DNA from: Streptomyces fulvoviolaceus
GTDB lineage: Bacteria > Actinomycetota > Actinomycetes > Streptomycetales > Streptomycetaceae
Reading direction: 5' to 3'
Assembly: GCF_000718165.1 (NCBI RefSeq)
Contig: NZ_JOEY01000050.1
Span: 35,498 to 99,497, forward strand
Length of the DNA stretch: 64,000 nucleotides
Shown here: piece by piece, positions 8,252 through 15,025 of the stretch
Numbering within the stretch: the stretch's first letter is position 1
How the letters are laid out: every line of letters starts with the position of its first letter
Notes under the pieces: generated by a model
Databases searched by the model: none
Seen by the model: the letters and a program-made list of their open reading frames with translations, nothing else
Told to the model about the DNA's origin: nothing
Made by a program: the position numbers and the translations under genes

Positions 8252-9978
8252 CGATTTCGGTCGGCCAGGTCATGGCCCGGCTCACCGCGCTGCTACCCGG
8301 CCGTACCGATCTGGCGGAGCTACGCCGCGACCCGCGCCGGGATCTGCTGGCCGGCCTCACGGTGGCGATCGTCGCGCTGCCGCTCGCGCTCGGCTTCGGC
8401 GTCTCCTCCGGGCTGGGTGCGGAGGCGGGGCTGGCGACGGCGGTCATCGCCGGTGCGCTCGCCGCGGTGTTCGGCGGTTCGAATCTGCAGGTGTCGGGGC
8501 CGACGGGTGCGATGACGGTGGTGCTGGTGCCGATCGTCGCCCAGTACGGGGCATCCGGGGTACTCACGGTCGGGCTGATGGCGGGCGTGATGCTCGTCGC
8601 CCTCGCCCTGCTCAGGGCCGGCAAGTACATGCAGTACGTGCCCGCACCCGTCGTGGAGGGCTTCACCCTCGGCATCGCCTGCGTGATCGGCCTCCAGCAG
8701 ATCCCGAACGCCCTCGGGGTGCCCAAACCCGAGGGGGACCGCGTCCTCGTGGTGACCTGGCGCGCGTTGGAGGAGTTCGCGCGGAACCCGAACCGGACCG
8801 CCCTCGCCTTTGCCCTGGCGGTCGCCGCCGTCATGCTGATCGGCGCCCGCCTGCGGCCCACGATCCCCTTCTCCATCCTCGCGGTGATCGCGGCCACCCT
8901 TGTGGCACAGGTCGCCGGCCTGGACGCGGCGAAGCCGATCGGTGACCTGCCCTCCGGGCTGCCGGCGCCTTCGCTCTCCTTCCTCGACCTCGGCGCGCTC
9001 GGCACCCTGCTCGCCCCGGCCCTGGCGGTCGCCGCCCTCGCCGCGCTGGAGTCCCTCCTGTCCGCATCGGTCGCCGACGGCATGACGGTGGGCCAGAAGC
9101 ACGATCCGGACCGGGAGTTGTTCGGGCAGGGGCTGGCCAACATCGCGGTCCCACTGTTCGGCGGGGTCCCGGCGACCGGCGCGATCGCGCGGACCGCGGT
9201 CAACGTCCGTAGCGGCGCGAGTTCCCGGCTGGCCGCGCTCACCCACGCCGCGATCCTCGCGGTGATCGTCTTCGCGGCCGCACCCCTCGTCTCGAAGATC
9301 CCCCTCGCCGCGCTGGCGGGTGTTCTGCTGGCCACCGCGATCCGCATGGTCGAGGTCGGCTCGCTGCGGGCCATGGCCAGGGCCACCCGCTCCGACGCCC
9401 TGATCCTGGTACTGACCGCCGTCGCGACGCTTGCGCTCGACCTCGTGTACGCCGTGATCATCGGCCTGGTCGCCGCAGGCGCGCTCGCGCTGCGCGCGGT
9501 GGCCAGGCAGGCCCGCCTGGACCAGGTCCCGCTCGACCGCGGCGACCACAGCGCCGAGGAGCACGCGCTGCTGGCCGAGCACATCATGGCGTACCGCATC
9601 GACGGCCCGCTGTTCTTCGCCGCCGCGCACCGCTTCCTGCTGGAGCTGGCCGAGGTCGCCGACGTACGCGTGGTCATCCTGCGCATGTCCCGGGTGACGA
9701 CCATCGACGCCACCGGCGCCCTCGTCCTCAAGGACGTGGTGGAGAAGCTCGACCGGCGCGGCATCGCCGTCATGACCTCGGGGATACGGCCCGGTCAGCG
9801 CCAGGTCCTGGACTCCGTGGGCGCGCTGGAGCTGCTGCGCCTGGAGGGGCGCGAGTACGCCACCACGCCCGAGGCGATCCAGGGCGCGCGTGGCCACCTG
9901 GAGCGCGCCGGTGTCATGCCGCCGCCCGCCCGGACGCGGCGGTGCATCAGCGAGGAAACAGAGGAAACCGTCGGATGA
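8248..9978 (+). CDS. SulP/SLC26-family anion transporter with STAS domain
   Basis: The 576-residue membrane protein has an N-terminal transporter core (RDLLAGLTVAIVALPLALGFGVSSG and NLQVSGPTGAMTVV, the family signature) and a C-terminal STAS domain (about residues 450-555: AYRIDGPLFFAAAHRF, VVILRMSRVTTIDATGALVL). SulP proteins move sulfate, bicarbonate or other anions across the cytoplasmic membrane; the substrate here is not predictable. It starts inside the ArsR gene (ATGA overlap), and its stop overlaps the next start, so all are one operon. Confidence 0.93.
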   Translation: MTISVGQVMARLTALLPGRTDLAELRRDPRRDLLAGLTVAIVALPLALGFGVSSGLGAEAGLATAVIAGALAAVFGGSNLQVSGPTGAMTVVLVPIVAQYGASGVLTVGLMAGVMLVALALLRAGKYMQYVPAPVVEGFTLGIACVIGLQQIPNALGVPKPEGDRVLVVTWRALEEFARNPNRTALAFALAVAAVMLIGARLRPTIPFSILAVIAATLVAQVAGLDAAKPIGDLPSGLPAPSLSFLDLGALGTLLAPALAVAALAALESLLSASVADGMTVGQKHDPDRELFGQGLANIAVPLFGGVPATGAIARTAVNVRSGASSRLAALTHAAILAVIVFAAAPLVSKIPLAALAGVLLATAIRMVEVGSLRAMARATRSDALILVLTAVATLALDLVYAVIIGLVAAGALALRAVARQARLDQVPLDRGDHSAEEHALLAEHIMAYRIDGPLFFAAAHRFLLELAEVADVRVVILRMSRVTTIDATGALVLKDVVEKLDRRGIAVMTSGIRPGQRQVLDSVGALELLRLEGREYATTPEAIQGARGHLERAGVMPPPARTRRCISEETEETVG

Positions 9979-10382
9979 GCACTCCACCCGTAGTCCTGCG
10001 CATGGTCGAGGTCTCCGGTGCCGAGGCCCTGTGGCTGTTGGAGGGCAGCGCGCTGGGGCGGCTGGTGTACACGCGACGGGACCTGACCGTCGTCCGGCCC
10101 GGCCGGCACACCTGGGAGTACGGCCGTCTGGTGGTGCGCACTCCGGCCCCGGCGGCCGCTGTTCCGGTCACCGCCACGTATCACGTGGACGAGGTCCGAG
10201 CGGCGACCGGCACCGGCTGGAGCGTCACCGTCGCCGGGCCGGTCGATGTGATCACCGAACCCGACGAGGCCGCGCACTACCATCGCACCCTCGCCGGCTG
10301 GACCCACGGCCCGCACGACACCCTGCTGCGCCTGCACCCCAAGACGGTGAGCGGATTCCGCCTCGTCCGCGCGGAGGCGTGA
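9975..10382 (+). CDS. pyridoxamine 5'-phosphate oxidase-like split-barrel protein
   Basis: The 135-residue protein resembles short FMN/F420-type split-barrels: EALWLLEGSALGRLVYTRRDLTVVRPGRHTWEYGRLVVRT, then GTGWSVTVAGPVDVITEPDEAAHY and the ending KTVSGFRLV. These proteins may bind FMN or another flavin; the actual reaction is unknown. It begins with ATGA overlapping the SulP stop, and its own stop overlaps the anti-sigma gene (TGATG). It is therefore tightly co-translated in the SulP stress operon. Confidence 0.75.
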   Translation: MSTPPVVLRMVEVSGAEALWLLEGSALGRLVYTRRDLTVVRPGRHTWEYGRLVVRTPAPAAAVPVTATYHVDEVRAATGTGWSVTVAGPVDVITEPDEAAHYHRTLAGWTHGPHDTLLRLHPKTVSGFRLVRAEA

Positions 10383-10807
10383 TGAGCACCCATCTCGAAG
10401 CCCTGCCCTACCGCCATGTGCTCACGCTGCCCACCGAGCCGTCCGCCGTCCGGACAGCCCGTCAGACCGCCGAGCAGGCCATCGCCGAGTGGGGCATAAA
10501 CCGGCGCCATCCCGCCGTCGATCCGGCCCTGTTGATCCTCAGCGAGCTGGTCACCAACAGCGTCCGGCATGCCGCGGTGCTCTCCCCGCAGGTGACCGTC
10601 ATCTACGCGGCGGGCGCGGACTGTCTGGCCTTCGCCGTGCACGACCGCCACCCCTACCAGCCCCCGCTGTACGCGTCGGTCACCGACACCGGTGCGGGCG
10701 GCCTGGCCACCGTCATGGAACTCACCCTCGGCCTGGGCGGCACCGCGGTCGTCCGGGGCGACGCCGACGGCAGGGGCAAGAGCATCTGGATCACCCTCCC
10801 TCTCTGA
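10382..10807 (+). CDS. anti-sigma factor-type ATP-binding protein (HATPase_c_2)
   Basis: The 141-residue GHKL-type kinase has the N-box ELVTNSVRHA, then DCLAFAVHDRHPYQPP (G1-like region), GAGGLATVMELTLGLG and the ending GRGKSIWITLPL. It belongs to the RsbW/SpoIIAB-like single-domain proteins common in Streptomyces, which phosphorylate STAS antagonists and bind sigma factors. It overlaps the split-barrel gene by 1 nt, and a STAS protein follows 44 nt downstream, its most obvious partner. Confidence 0.85.
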   Translation: MSTHLEALPYRHVLTLPTEPSAVRTARQTAEQAIAEWGINRRHPAVDPALLILSELVTNSVRHAAVLSPQVTVIYAAGADCLAFAVHDRHPYQPPLYASVTDTGAGGLATVMELTLGLGGTAVVRGDADGRGKSIWITLPL

Positions 10808-10851
10808 CTGAACAGACTGAACAGACTCACTGCGCAAGGAAGTTGACGACG

Positions 10852-11265
10852 ATGACCATTGAGTGGCGCTACACCGTCGAGCAGGATCTCGGCATCCTGT
10901 CCGTCTCCGGGTTCCTGGGCCCGGACGCCGTCCGCCGCTTCGAGGGTGCCGTCGGCTGGGTCGTGGGTCGCGGGACCGGTCCGGTCGTCGTCGACCTGAG
11001 CGGACTGGGCAGCTGGTCGGCGGAGGGGCAGTTGGCGATCGTCGAGGCCGCGCGGCGTCTCGCCGATGCGGGTCGCGGCCTGGAGCTGGCCGCGATCCCC
11101 GCCGACGGGTCCCTCGTTCCCTGCGGGGACGGCCCGCCCATCCCTGTGCACGCGGACCTGGCCGGCGCTCTCGCGGCACACCGCACACGGCACGGCGAGA
11201 CCCCGGAGGGGCGTAACGAGTGGCGGACGACAGGTTGGTCGAGCGGAGACGACGCGGGCGGGTAA
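10852..11265 (+). CDS. STAS-domain protein
   Basis: The 137-residue protein has a STAS-like core: ISVSGFLGPDAVRRFEGAVGWVVGRGTGPVVVDLSGLGSWSAEGQLAIVEAARRL. The phospho-site motif is SAEGQ instead of DSSG, so it may not be phosphorylated in the usual way. The ATG lies after AAGGAAG. It closes the operon of ArsR, SulP, split-barrel and anti-sigma genes. Likely role: binding partner of the upstream GHKL protein. Confidence 0.75.
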   Translation: MTIEWRYTVEQDLGILSVSGFLGPDAVRRFEGAVGWVVGRGTGPVVVDLSGLGSWSAEGQLAIVEAARRLADAGRGLELAAIPADGSLVPCGDGPPIPVHADLAGALAAHRTRHGETPEGRNEWRTTGWSSGDDAGG

Positions 11266-11284
11266 CTCGCCGGGTTCACCTGGT

Positions 11285-11557
11285 TCAGCCGGGGGCGAAG
11301 GCACCGCCGGGGTCCCGTACGGGTACGACGGTGCACCTGTCCTCCTCCGTGGCGATGGCCACGTCCTCGACGAAGCCCGTCGCGGCGGGCTCCCGCCCGG
11401 AGGCGCAGGCGGCGATCGCACGGAGGAGGTCGGCGGTGCCCTCGTAGACCGCCTTCGCGGCGGACGCCTCGGTGGACAGCGGGCCCGCGCCCTGGGCGTG
11501 CGGGTCGCCGGCGCCGAGCAGGTCCTCCAGCGCGGGGCGAGGGTCAGCTCGGGTCGC
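11285..11557 (-). pseudogene. conserved-looking reading frame without a start codon
   Basis: On the minus strand a frame reads ALEDLLGAGDPHAQGAGPLS, then EASAAKAVYEGTADLLRA, then FVEDVAIATEEDRCTVVPVR, and stops at 11285-11287. The composition and codon use look protein-coding, but no ATG or GTG lies before it in frame. In a neighbouring frame RRPELTLAP precedes the same point, so a single missing base near GCCCCGCG could have cut off its start. I do not recognise the family. Boundaries are approximate. Confidence 0.35.
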
Positions 11558-11729
11558 CGTCCGGCGCGGACGGGGCGGTCCGGCCGCCGAAGGACAGCTT
11601 CAGCATGCGGGCCTCGCCGCACCGCGGGCACTGTCCGTCCGGGCCGACGGCGGTGGGTCTGCACTTGAGGCGGCAGGCCGGGCACTTCAGCCAGGCGACG
11701 CCCGCGCCACGCAGCGGAATGATTCTCAC
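11544..11729 (-). CDS. 61-residue zinc-ribbon protein
   Basis: The small protein has two Cys pairs: WLKCPACRLKC (residues 15-23) and GQCPRCGEA (residues 32-40), the pattern of a zinc ribbon. It starts at a GTG 5 nt after GGGAGG. It is transcribed divergently from the ArsR gene at 11945, and the palindrome at 11758-11773 lies just upstream, so the same repressor may control it. The function is unknown. Confidence 0.6.
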   Translation of the reverse strand: MRIIPLRGAGVAWLKCPACRLKCRPTAVGPDGQCPRCGEARMLKLSFGGRTAPSAPDGDPS

Positions 11730-11757
11730 GCAAGCCTCCCTCACACGACGTATGGAG

Positions 11758-11773
11758 TTGCTAATCTTAGCAA
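11758..11773. promoter_or_regulatory. putative ArsR operator (TTGCTAA-TC-TTAGCAA)
   Basis: This is a perfect 7-bp inverted repeat with a 2-nt centre, A/T-rich in GC-rich DNA. It lies between the divergent zinc-ribbon gene (starts 11729, minus) and ArsR gene (starts 11945, plus). Size, symmetry and place fit an ArsR/SmtB operator that controls both directions. The remaining leader to 11944 shows no gene. Confidence 0.65.
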
Positions 11774-11944
11774 TTGCCGAGGTTGTAACCGATGGTTTCA
11801 TGCGGTTCGTTTCTCGCGCGCGGATTCGGTGTGTCCGCTGTCGCACGCGAGGATGGGCCGCATGTGTGTGACGAGTGGGTGGATGCGATGCACCGAGGAC
11901 CGGCCGCTACGGCCGTGCTGCTCCGCCGGGGAGGGGACAGCACG

Positions 11945-12295
11945 ATGAGTACGCCGCTGTACCAACTGAAGGCCGAGTTCTTCAAGACGCTGGGGCATCC
12001 CGCGCGCATCCGGGTCCTTGAACTGCTGAGCGAGCGCGAGCACGCGGTGGCGGAGATGCTGCCCGAGGTGGGGATCGAGGCGGCGCACCTGTCGCAGCAG
12101 CTGGCGGTGCTGCGCCGGGCGAACCTGGTGGTGACCCGCAAGGAGGGCTCGACCGTGTACTACTCGCTGACCAGCCCGCATATCGCCGAGTTGCTCAGGG
12201 TCGCCCGCACCATCCTGTCCGGCGTCCTCGCCGGGCAGGCCGAACTCCTCGCCGACCTGCGGGCCGCCCAGACGCAGGCGAAACCGCCGTCGTGA
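11945..12295 (+). CDS. ArsR-family transcriptional repressor
   Basis: The 116-residue protein is closely related to the one at 7910 (MSTPLYQLKAEFFKTLGHPARIRVLELL versus MSVPLYQAKAEFFRMLGHPVRIRVLELL). The recognition helix region is AAHLSQQLAVLRRANLVVTRKEGSTVYYSL. No Cys metal site is visible. The ATG follows GGAGGGG. The two paralogues within 4 kb, each with its own A/T-rich palindrome, may cross-regulate. Confidence 0.9.
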   Translation: MSTPLYQLKAEFFKTLGHPARIRVLELLSEREHAVAEMLPEVGIEAAHLSQQLAVLRRANLVVTRKEGSTVYYSLTSPHIAELLRVARTILSGVLAGQAELLADLRAAQTQAKPPS

Positions 12296-12395
12296 CGACG
12301 GCCCTCAATCGGCGGCCGCCTTCCGGGAGTTGACAGCGCTCCCTTGGTATCGGGAGGCGGCCGCCTCACCCCGAGCGCCGTAACTCCGGCCGCGG

Positions 12396-12842
12396 GTGGC
12401 CGAGCCCGCTCCGCCGCGCCCGGAGGGCGAACAGCTTCCCGCCGCCGAGGAGTTCGGCGGTTCGGTGCAGGTGCGGTGCGTGGACGCCGGCTCCTGCAAC
12501 GGCTGCGAGATCGAGATCGCGTGCGCCTTCAACCCGGTGTACGACGCCGAGCGGTACGGCGCCCGGCTGCTGGCCTCGCCCCGGCACGCGGACGTGGCCC
12601 TGGTGACCGGGCCGGTGACGAGGAACATGGCCGAGCCGCTGCGCCGCACAGTGGCCGCGATGCCCGAGCCGAGGCTGGTGGTCGCGGTCGGGGACTGCGC
12701 GATCAACTGCGGTGAGTTCGCGGGCGGTTACGACGTCGAGGACGCCGTCTCCGATGTCGTACCGGTGGATCTGGCGGTGCCCGGGTGCCCGCCGCGGCCG
12801 GACGAGATCATCTCGGCACTGCGGAGGGTGACCGGACGGTGA
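12396..12842 (+). CDS. NuoB/hydrogenase small-subunit-like Fe-S protein
   Basis: The 148-residue protein belongs to the NADH dehydrogenase 20 kDa (NuoB) / hydrogenase-4 HyfI type. Cluster ligands are visible: CVDAGSCNGCEIEI (residues about 29-40), then VAVGDCAINCGEF and VPGCPPRPDEI. In respiratory complexes this subunit carries a [4Fe-4S] cluster beside the large subunit. Here no partner (NuoD/HyfG-like, NuoC or membrane subunits) is nearby, so it is an orphan, perhaps a leftover or a subunit acting in trans. The GTG start lacks a strong ribosome site. Confidence 0.75.
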   Translation: MAEPAPPRPEGEQLPAAEEFGGSVQVRCVDAGSCNGCEIEIACAFNPVYDAERYGARLLASPRHADVALVTGPVTRNMAEPLRRTVAAMPEPRLVVAVGDCAINCGEFAGGYDVEDAVSDVVPVDLAVPGCPPRPDEIISALRRVTGR

Positions 12843-13248
12843 GCGTGGTTCCGGCCGCCCTCGCGACGGCCACGGTGTTGGGTGAGGGCCGTCACCACCG
12901 TTACTCGTGCACGACACCAACCTGAACCTGGTCGGCGGAGCCGCTTAACGGCGCGGGGCCGTGGATCGCGCAAAGGCCGACGCACGCCTACGGCCCTTCT
13001 CCGCCATCCTCCGCTGAAGCCGACGACCGCCATACGGCAGGCCCGTCGGATGGACTGGAAGCATCGGCGGCAGTCGGCGCGAGATCGCTGAGAAGACAGC
13101 GAAGCTGATCCCCAGCCGCAGCCGATCCGCAGGCCAAGGACACATCCGCTCACGCACGGCCCCGGAAACGAGTCAGCGCCCGAGCCAGCCGAAGCCGACC
13201 CGGACGCTGCACAGCAGGTCAGAGGGGGTACCCCCGTCACCCGCACCG
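12843..13248. other. intergenic with direct repeat copy 2 (13149-13293)
   Basis: No convincing gene is visible. Positions 13149-13293 repeat 6139-6282 and run into the intact tRNA-Lys. This is the right-hand copy of the putative att region. Confidence 0.5.
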
Positions 13249-13321
13249 TAGGCCCTGTGGGACTCGAACCCACAACCAATGGATTAAAAGTCCACTGCTC
13301 TGCCAATTGAGCTAAGGGCCC
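13249..13321 (-). tRNA. tRNA-Lys (anticodon TTT)
   Basis: The 73-nt gene folds into a full cloverleaf on the minus strand: 7-bp acceptor stem (GGGCCCT with AGGGCCT, one G-T), D-arm TAGCTCAATTGGCAGAGC, anticodon loop CTTTTAA with TTT at 34-36, and T-arm with GGTTCGAGTCC. The 3' CCA is not encoded. Its 3' part is duplicated at 6238-6282, which marks it as an integration target. Confidence 0.97.
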
Positions 13322-13420
13322 AGGCGATGTTGCCTCCACGAGCATAGCCGGAGGTGGCCGTGTCTCCGATCGGGTATCGGGGACACGGCCGTGCCGGGTC
13401 GGCGGAGGGCGCCGGGAGTG

Positions 13421-14977
13421 TTACGGATCAACCGGTTCGGGGGCGTTCGCGCGGGCCGCCTCGCGGGCCCGGGTGCGGTCGTGCTCCGGATTCAGGAACC
13501 AGTGCCGGGCCGAGGCCTGCCACCAGGTCGCCGCGAAGCCGAGGACGGCCAGGACGGCCACCGGCGCGTAGTTGAAGGTCTCCCACGTCACCGGCGAGAC
13601 CTGCGGCAGCATGAACAGCACCGTGATCACGCCGACCCACACCACCGCCACCACGCCGATCACGCCCGACCAGCGGCCCAGGTGCCACGGCCCCCGCTCG
13701 AAGGCCTCGCCCTTGCGCAGCCGCAGCAGCGTCGGGACGACGTAGGCGATGTACAGACCGATCACCGCGATCGAGGTCACCGCCGCGTACGCCGTGACGT
13801 TGATCAGGTACGGCAGGCCCAGCACCAGCGCTCCCACCACGGCCAGCCACACCGCCGCCACGGGCGTCCGTGTGCGCGGGCTCACCGTGTGCCAGAAGTG
13901 GGAGAAGGGGAGCGCTCCGTCCCGCGAAAAGGCGTAGATCATGCGGCTGTTGGCCGTCACCGACGCCATCCCGCAGAACAGCTGCGCCCCGATCACGACC
14001 AGGAGGAGCAGCTTGCCGGCCGTCGCGCCGAGTGCGTCGAGGAGGATCTGGGCGGGCGGCGCGCCCGTGGCGGACCCCAACGCCCCGTCGTACGACTGGA
14101 TCGCGAACGTGAAGCCCAGGATGAGGACGAATCCCGCTATCCACGACGTCCAGATCGACTGCACGATCCCCTTCGGGCCCGCCGTCGACGCGTCGTGCGT
14201 CTCCTCGGTCATGTGGGCCGAGGCGTCGTACCCGGTGAAGGTGTACTGCGCCATCAGGAGGCCCAGCAGGACGACGTACACCCCGCTGCCCCAGCCCGTG
14301 TTGTTCACGAACTCCGTGAACACGAAGGACGCCGACTGGTGTTTGTCCGGTACGAAGGTCAGCGCGCCCACGATCACCGCCACGCCCACCACGTGCCACC
14401 ACACGCTCACGCTGTTGAGGAGGGCGACGATACGGACGCCGAAGGTGTTCAGCAGGCCGTGCAGCACCAGGATTCCCGCGAACAGCAGGATGGTCCGGCC
14501 CGGTGTCACCTCGAAGTCGAACTGCAGGTTCAGGTACGCGCCGAGGAAGGACGCGGCGCCGAAGTCGATGCCGGCGGTCACCGCCACCTGGCCCAGCACG
14601 TTGAACCAGCCCGTGAACCAGGCCCACGCGGCGGCGGTCCGCCCGGGCGGCGCCAGTTTGTACGCCCAGAAGTACAGGCCCGCCGACGTCGGGTAGGCCG
14701 AACAGATCTCGGCCATCGACAACCCGACGAAGAGTGTCATCAGACCGACCGCTACCCAGCCCCACACCATCACCGCCGGGCCGCCCGTGTTCATGCCGAA
14801 CAGGTACAGCGTCAGGCAGCCCGACAGGACCGAGATGATCGTGAAGGAGACCGCGTAGTTGGAGAACGCCGACATGCGGCGGGCGAGAACCTGCGTGTAG
14901 CCGAGTTGGGCAAGCCGTTCTTCGTCGGAGAGTCCGGAAGGCTCCGCGTGCCCACTCGCTATGCCGTCATCTGTCAT
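13421..14977 (-). CDS. APC-family amino acid permease
   Basis: The 518-residue inner-membrane transporter has about 12 hydrophobic helices. The start of the core, SAFSNYAVSFTIISVLSGCLTLYLFGMNTGGP, and the AEICSAYPTSAGLYFWAYKLA segment match the amino-acid/choline/GABA permeases (BAT/GABA-permease branch). The substrate is not predictable, with amino acids, GABA or polyamines possible. I chose the ATG at 14977; a longer frame to 15013 has no better site. It is a single gene. Confidence 0.92.
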   Translation of the reverse strand: MTDDGIASGHAEPSGLSDEERLAQLGYTQVLARRMSAFSNYAVSFTIISVLSGCLTLYLFGMNTGGPAVMVWGWVAVGLMTLFVGLSMAEICSAYPTSAGLYFWAYKLAPPGRTAAAWAWFTGWFNVLGQVAVTAGIDFGAASFLGAYLNLQFDFEVTPGRTILLFAGILVLHGLLNTFGVRIVALLNSVSVWWHVVGVAVIVGALTFVPDKHQSASFVFTEFVNNTGWGSGVYVVLLGLLMAQYTFTGYDASAHMTEETHDASTAGPKGIVQSIWTSWIAGFVLILGFTFAIQSYDGALGSATGAPPAQILLDALGATAGKLLLLVVIGAQLFCGMASVTANSRMIYAFSRDGALPFSHFWHTVSPRTRTPVAAVWLAVVGALVLGLPYLINVTAYAAVTSIAVIGLYIAYVVPTLLRLRKGEAFERGPWHLGRWSGVIGVVAVVWVGVITVLFMLPQVSPVTWETFNYAPVAVLAVLGFAATWWQASARHWFLNPEHDRTRAREAARANAPEPVDP

Positions 14978-15025
14978 GCCCCCAGCAATTCCCACACCGG
15001 GGGCGTGACACACGTCACAACTTGG

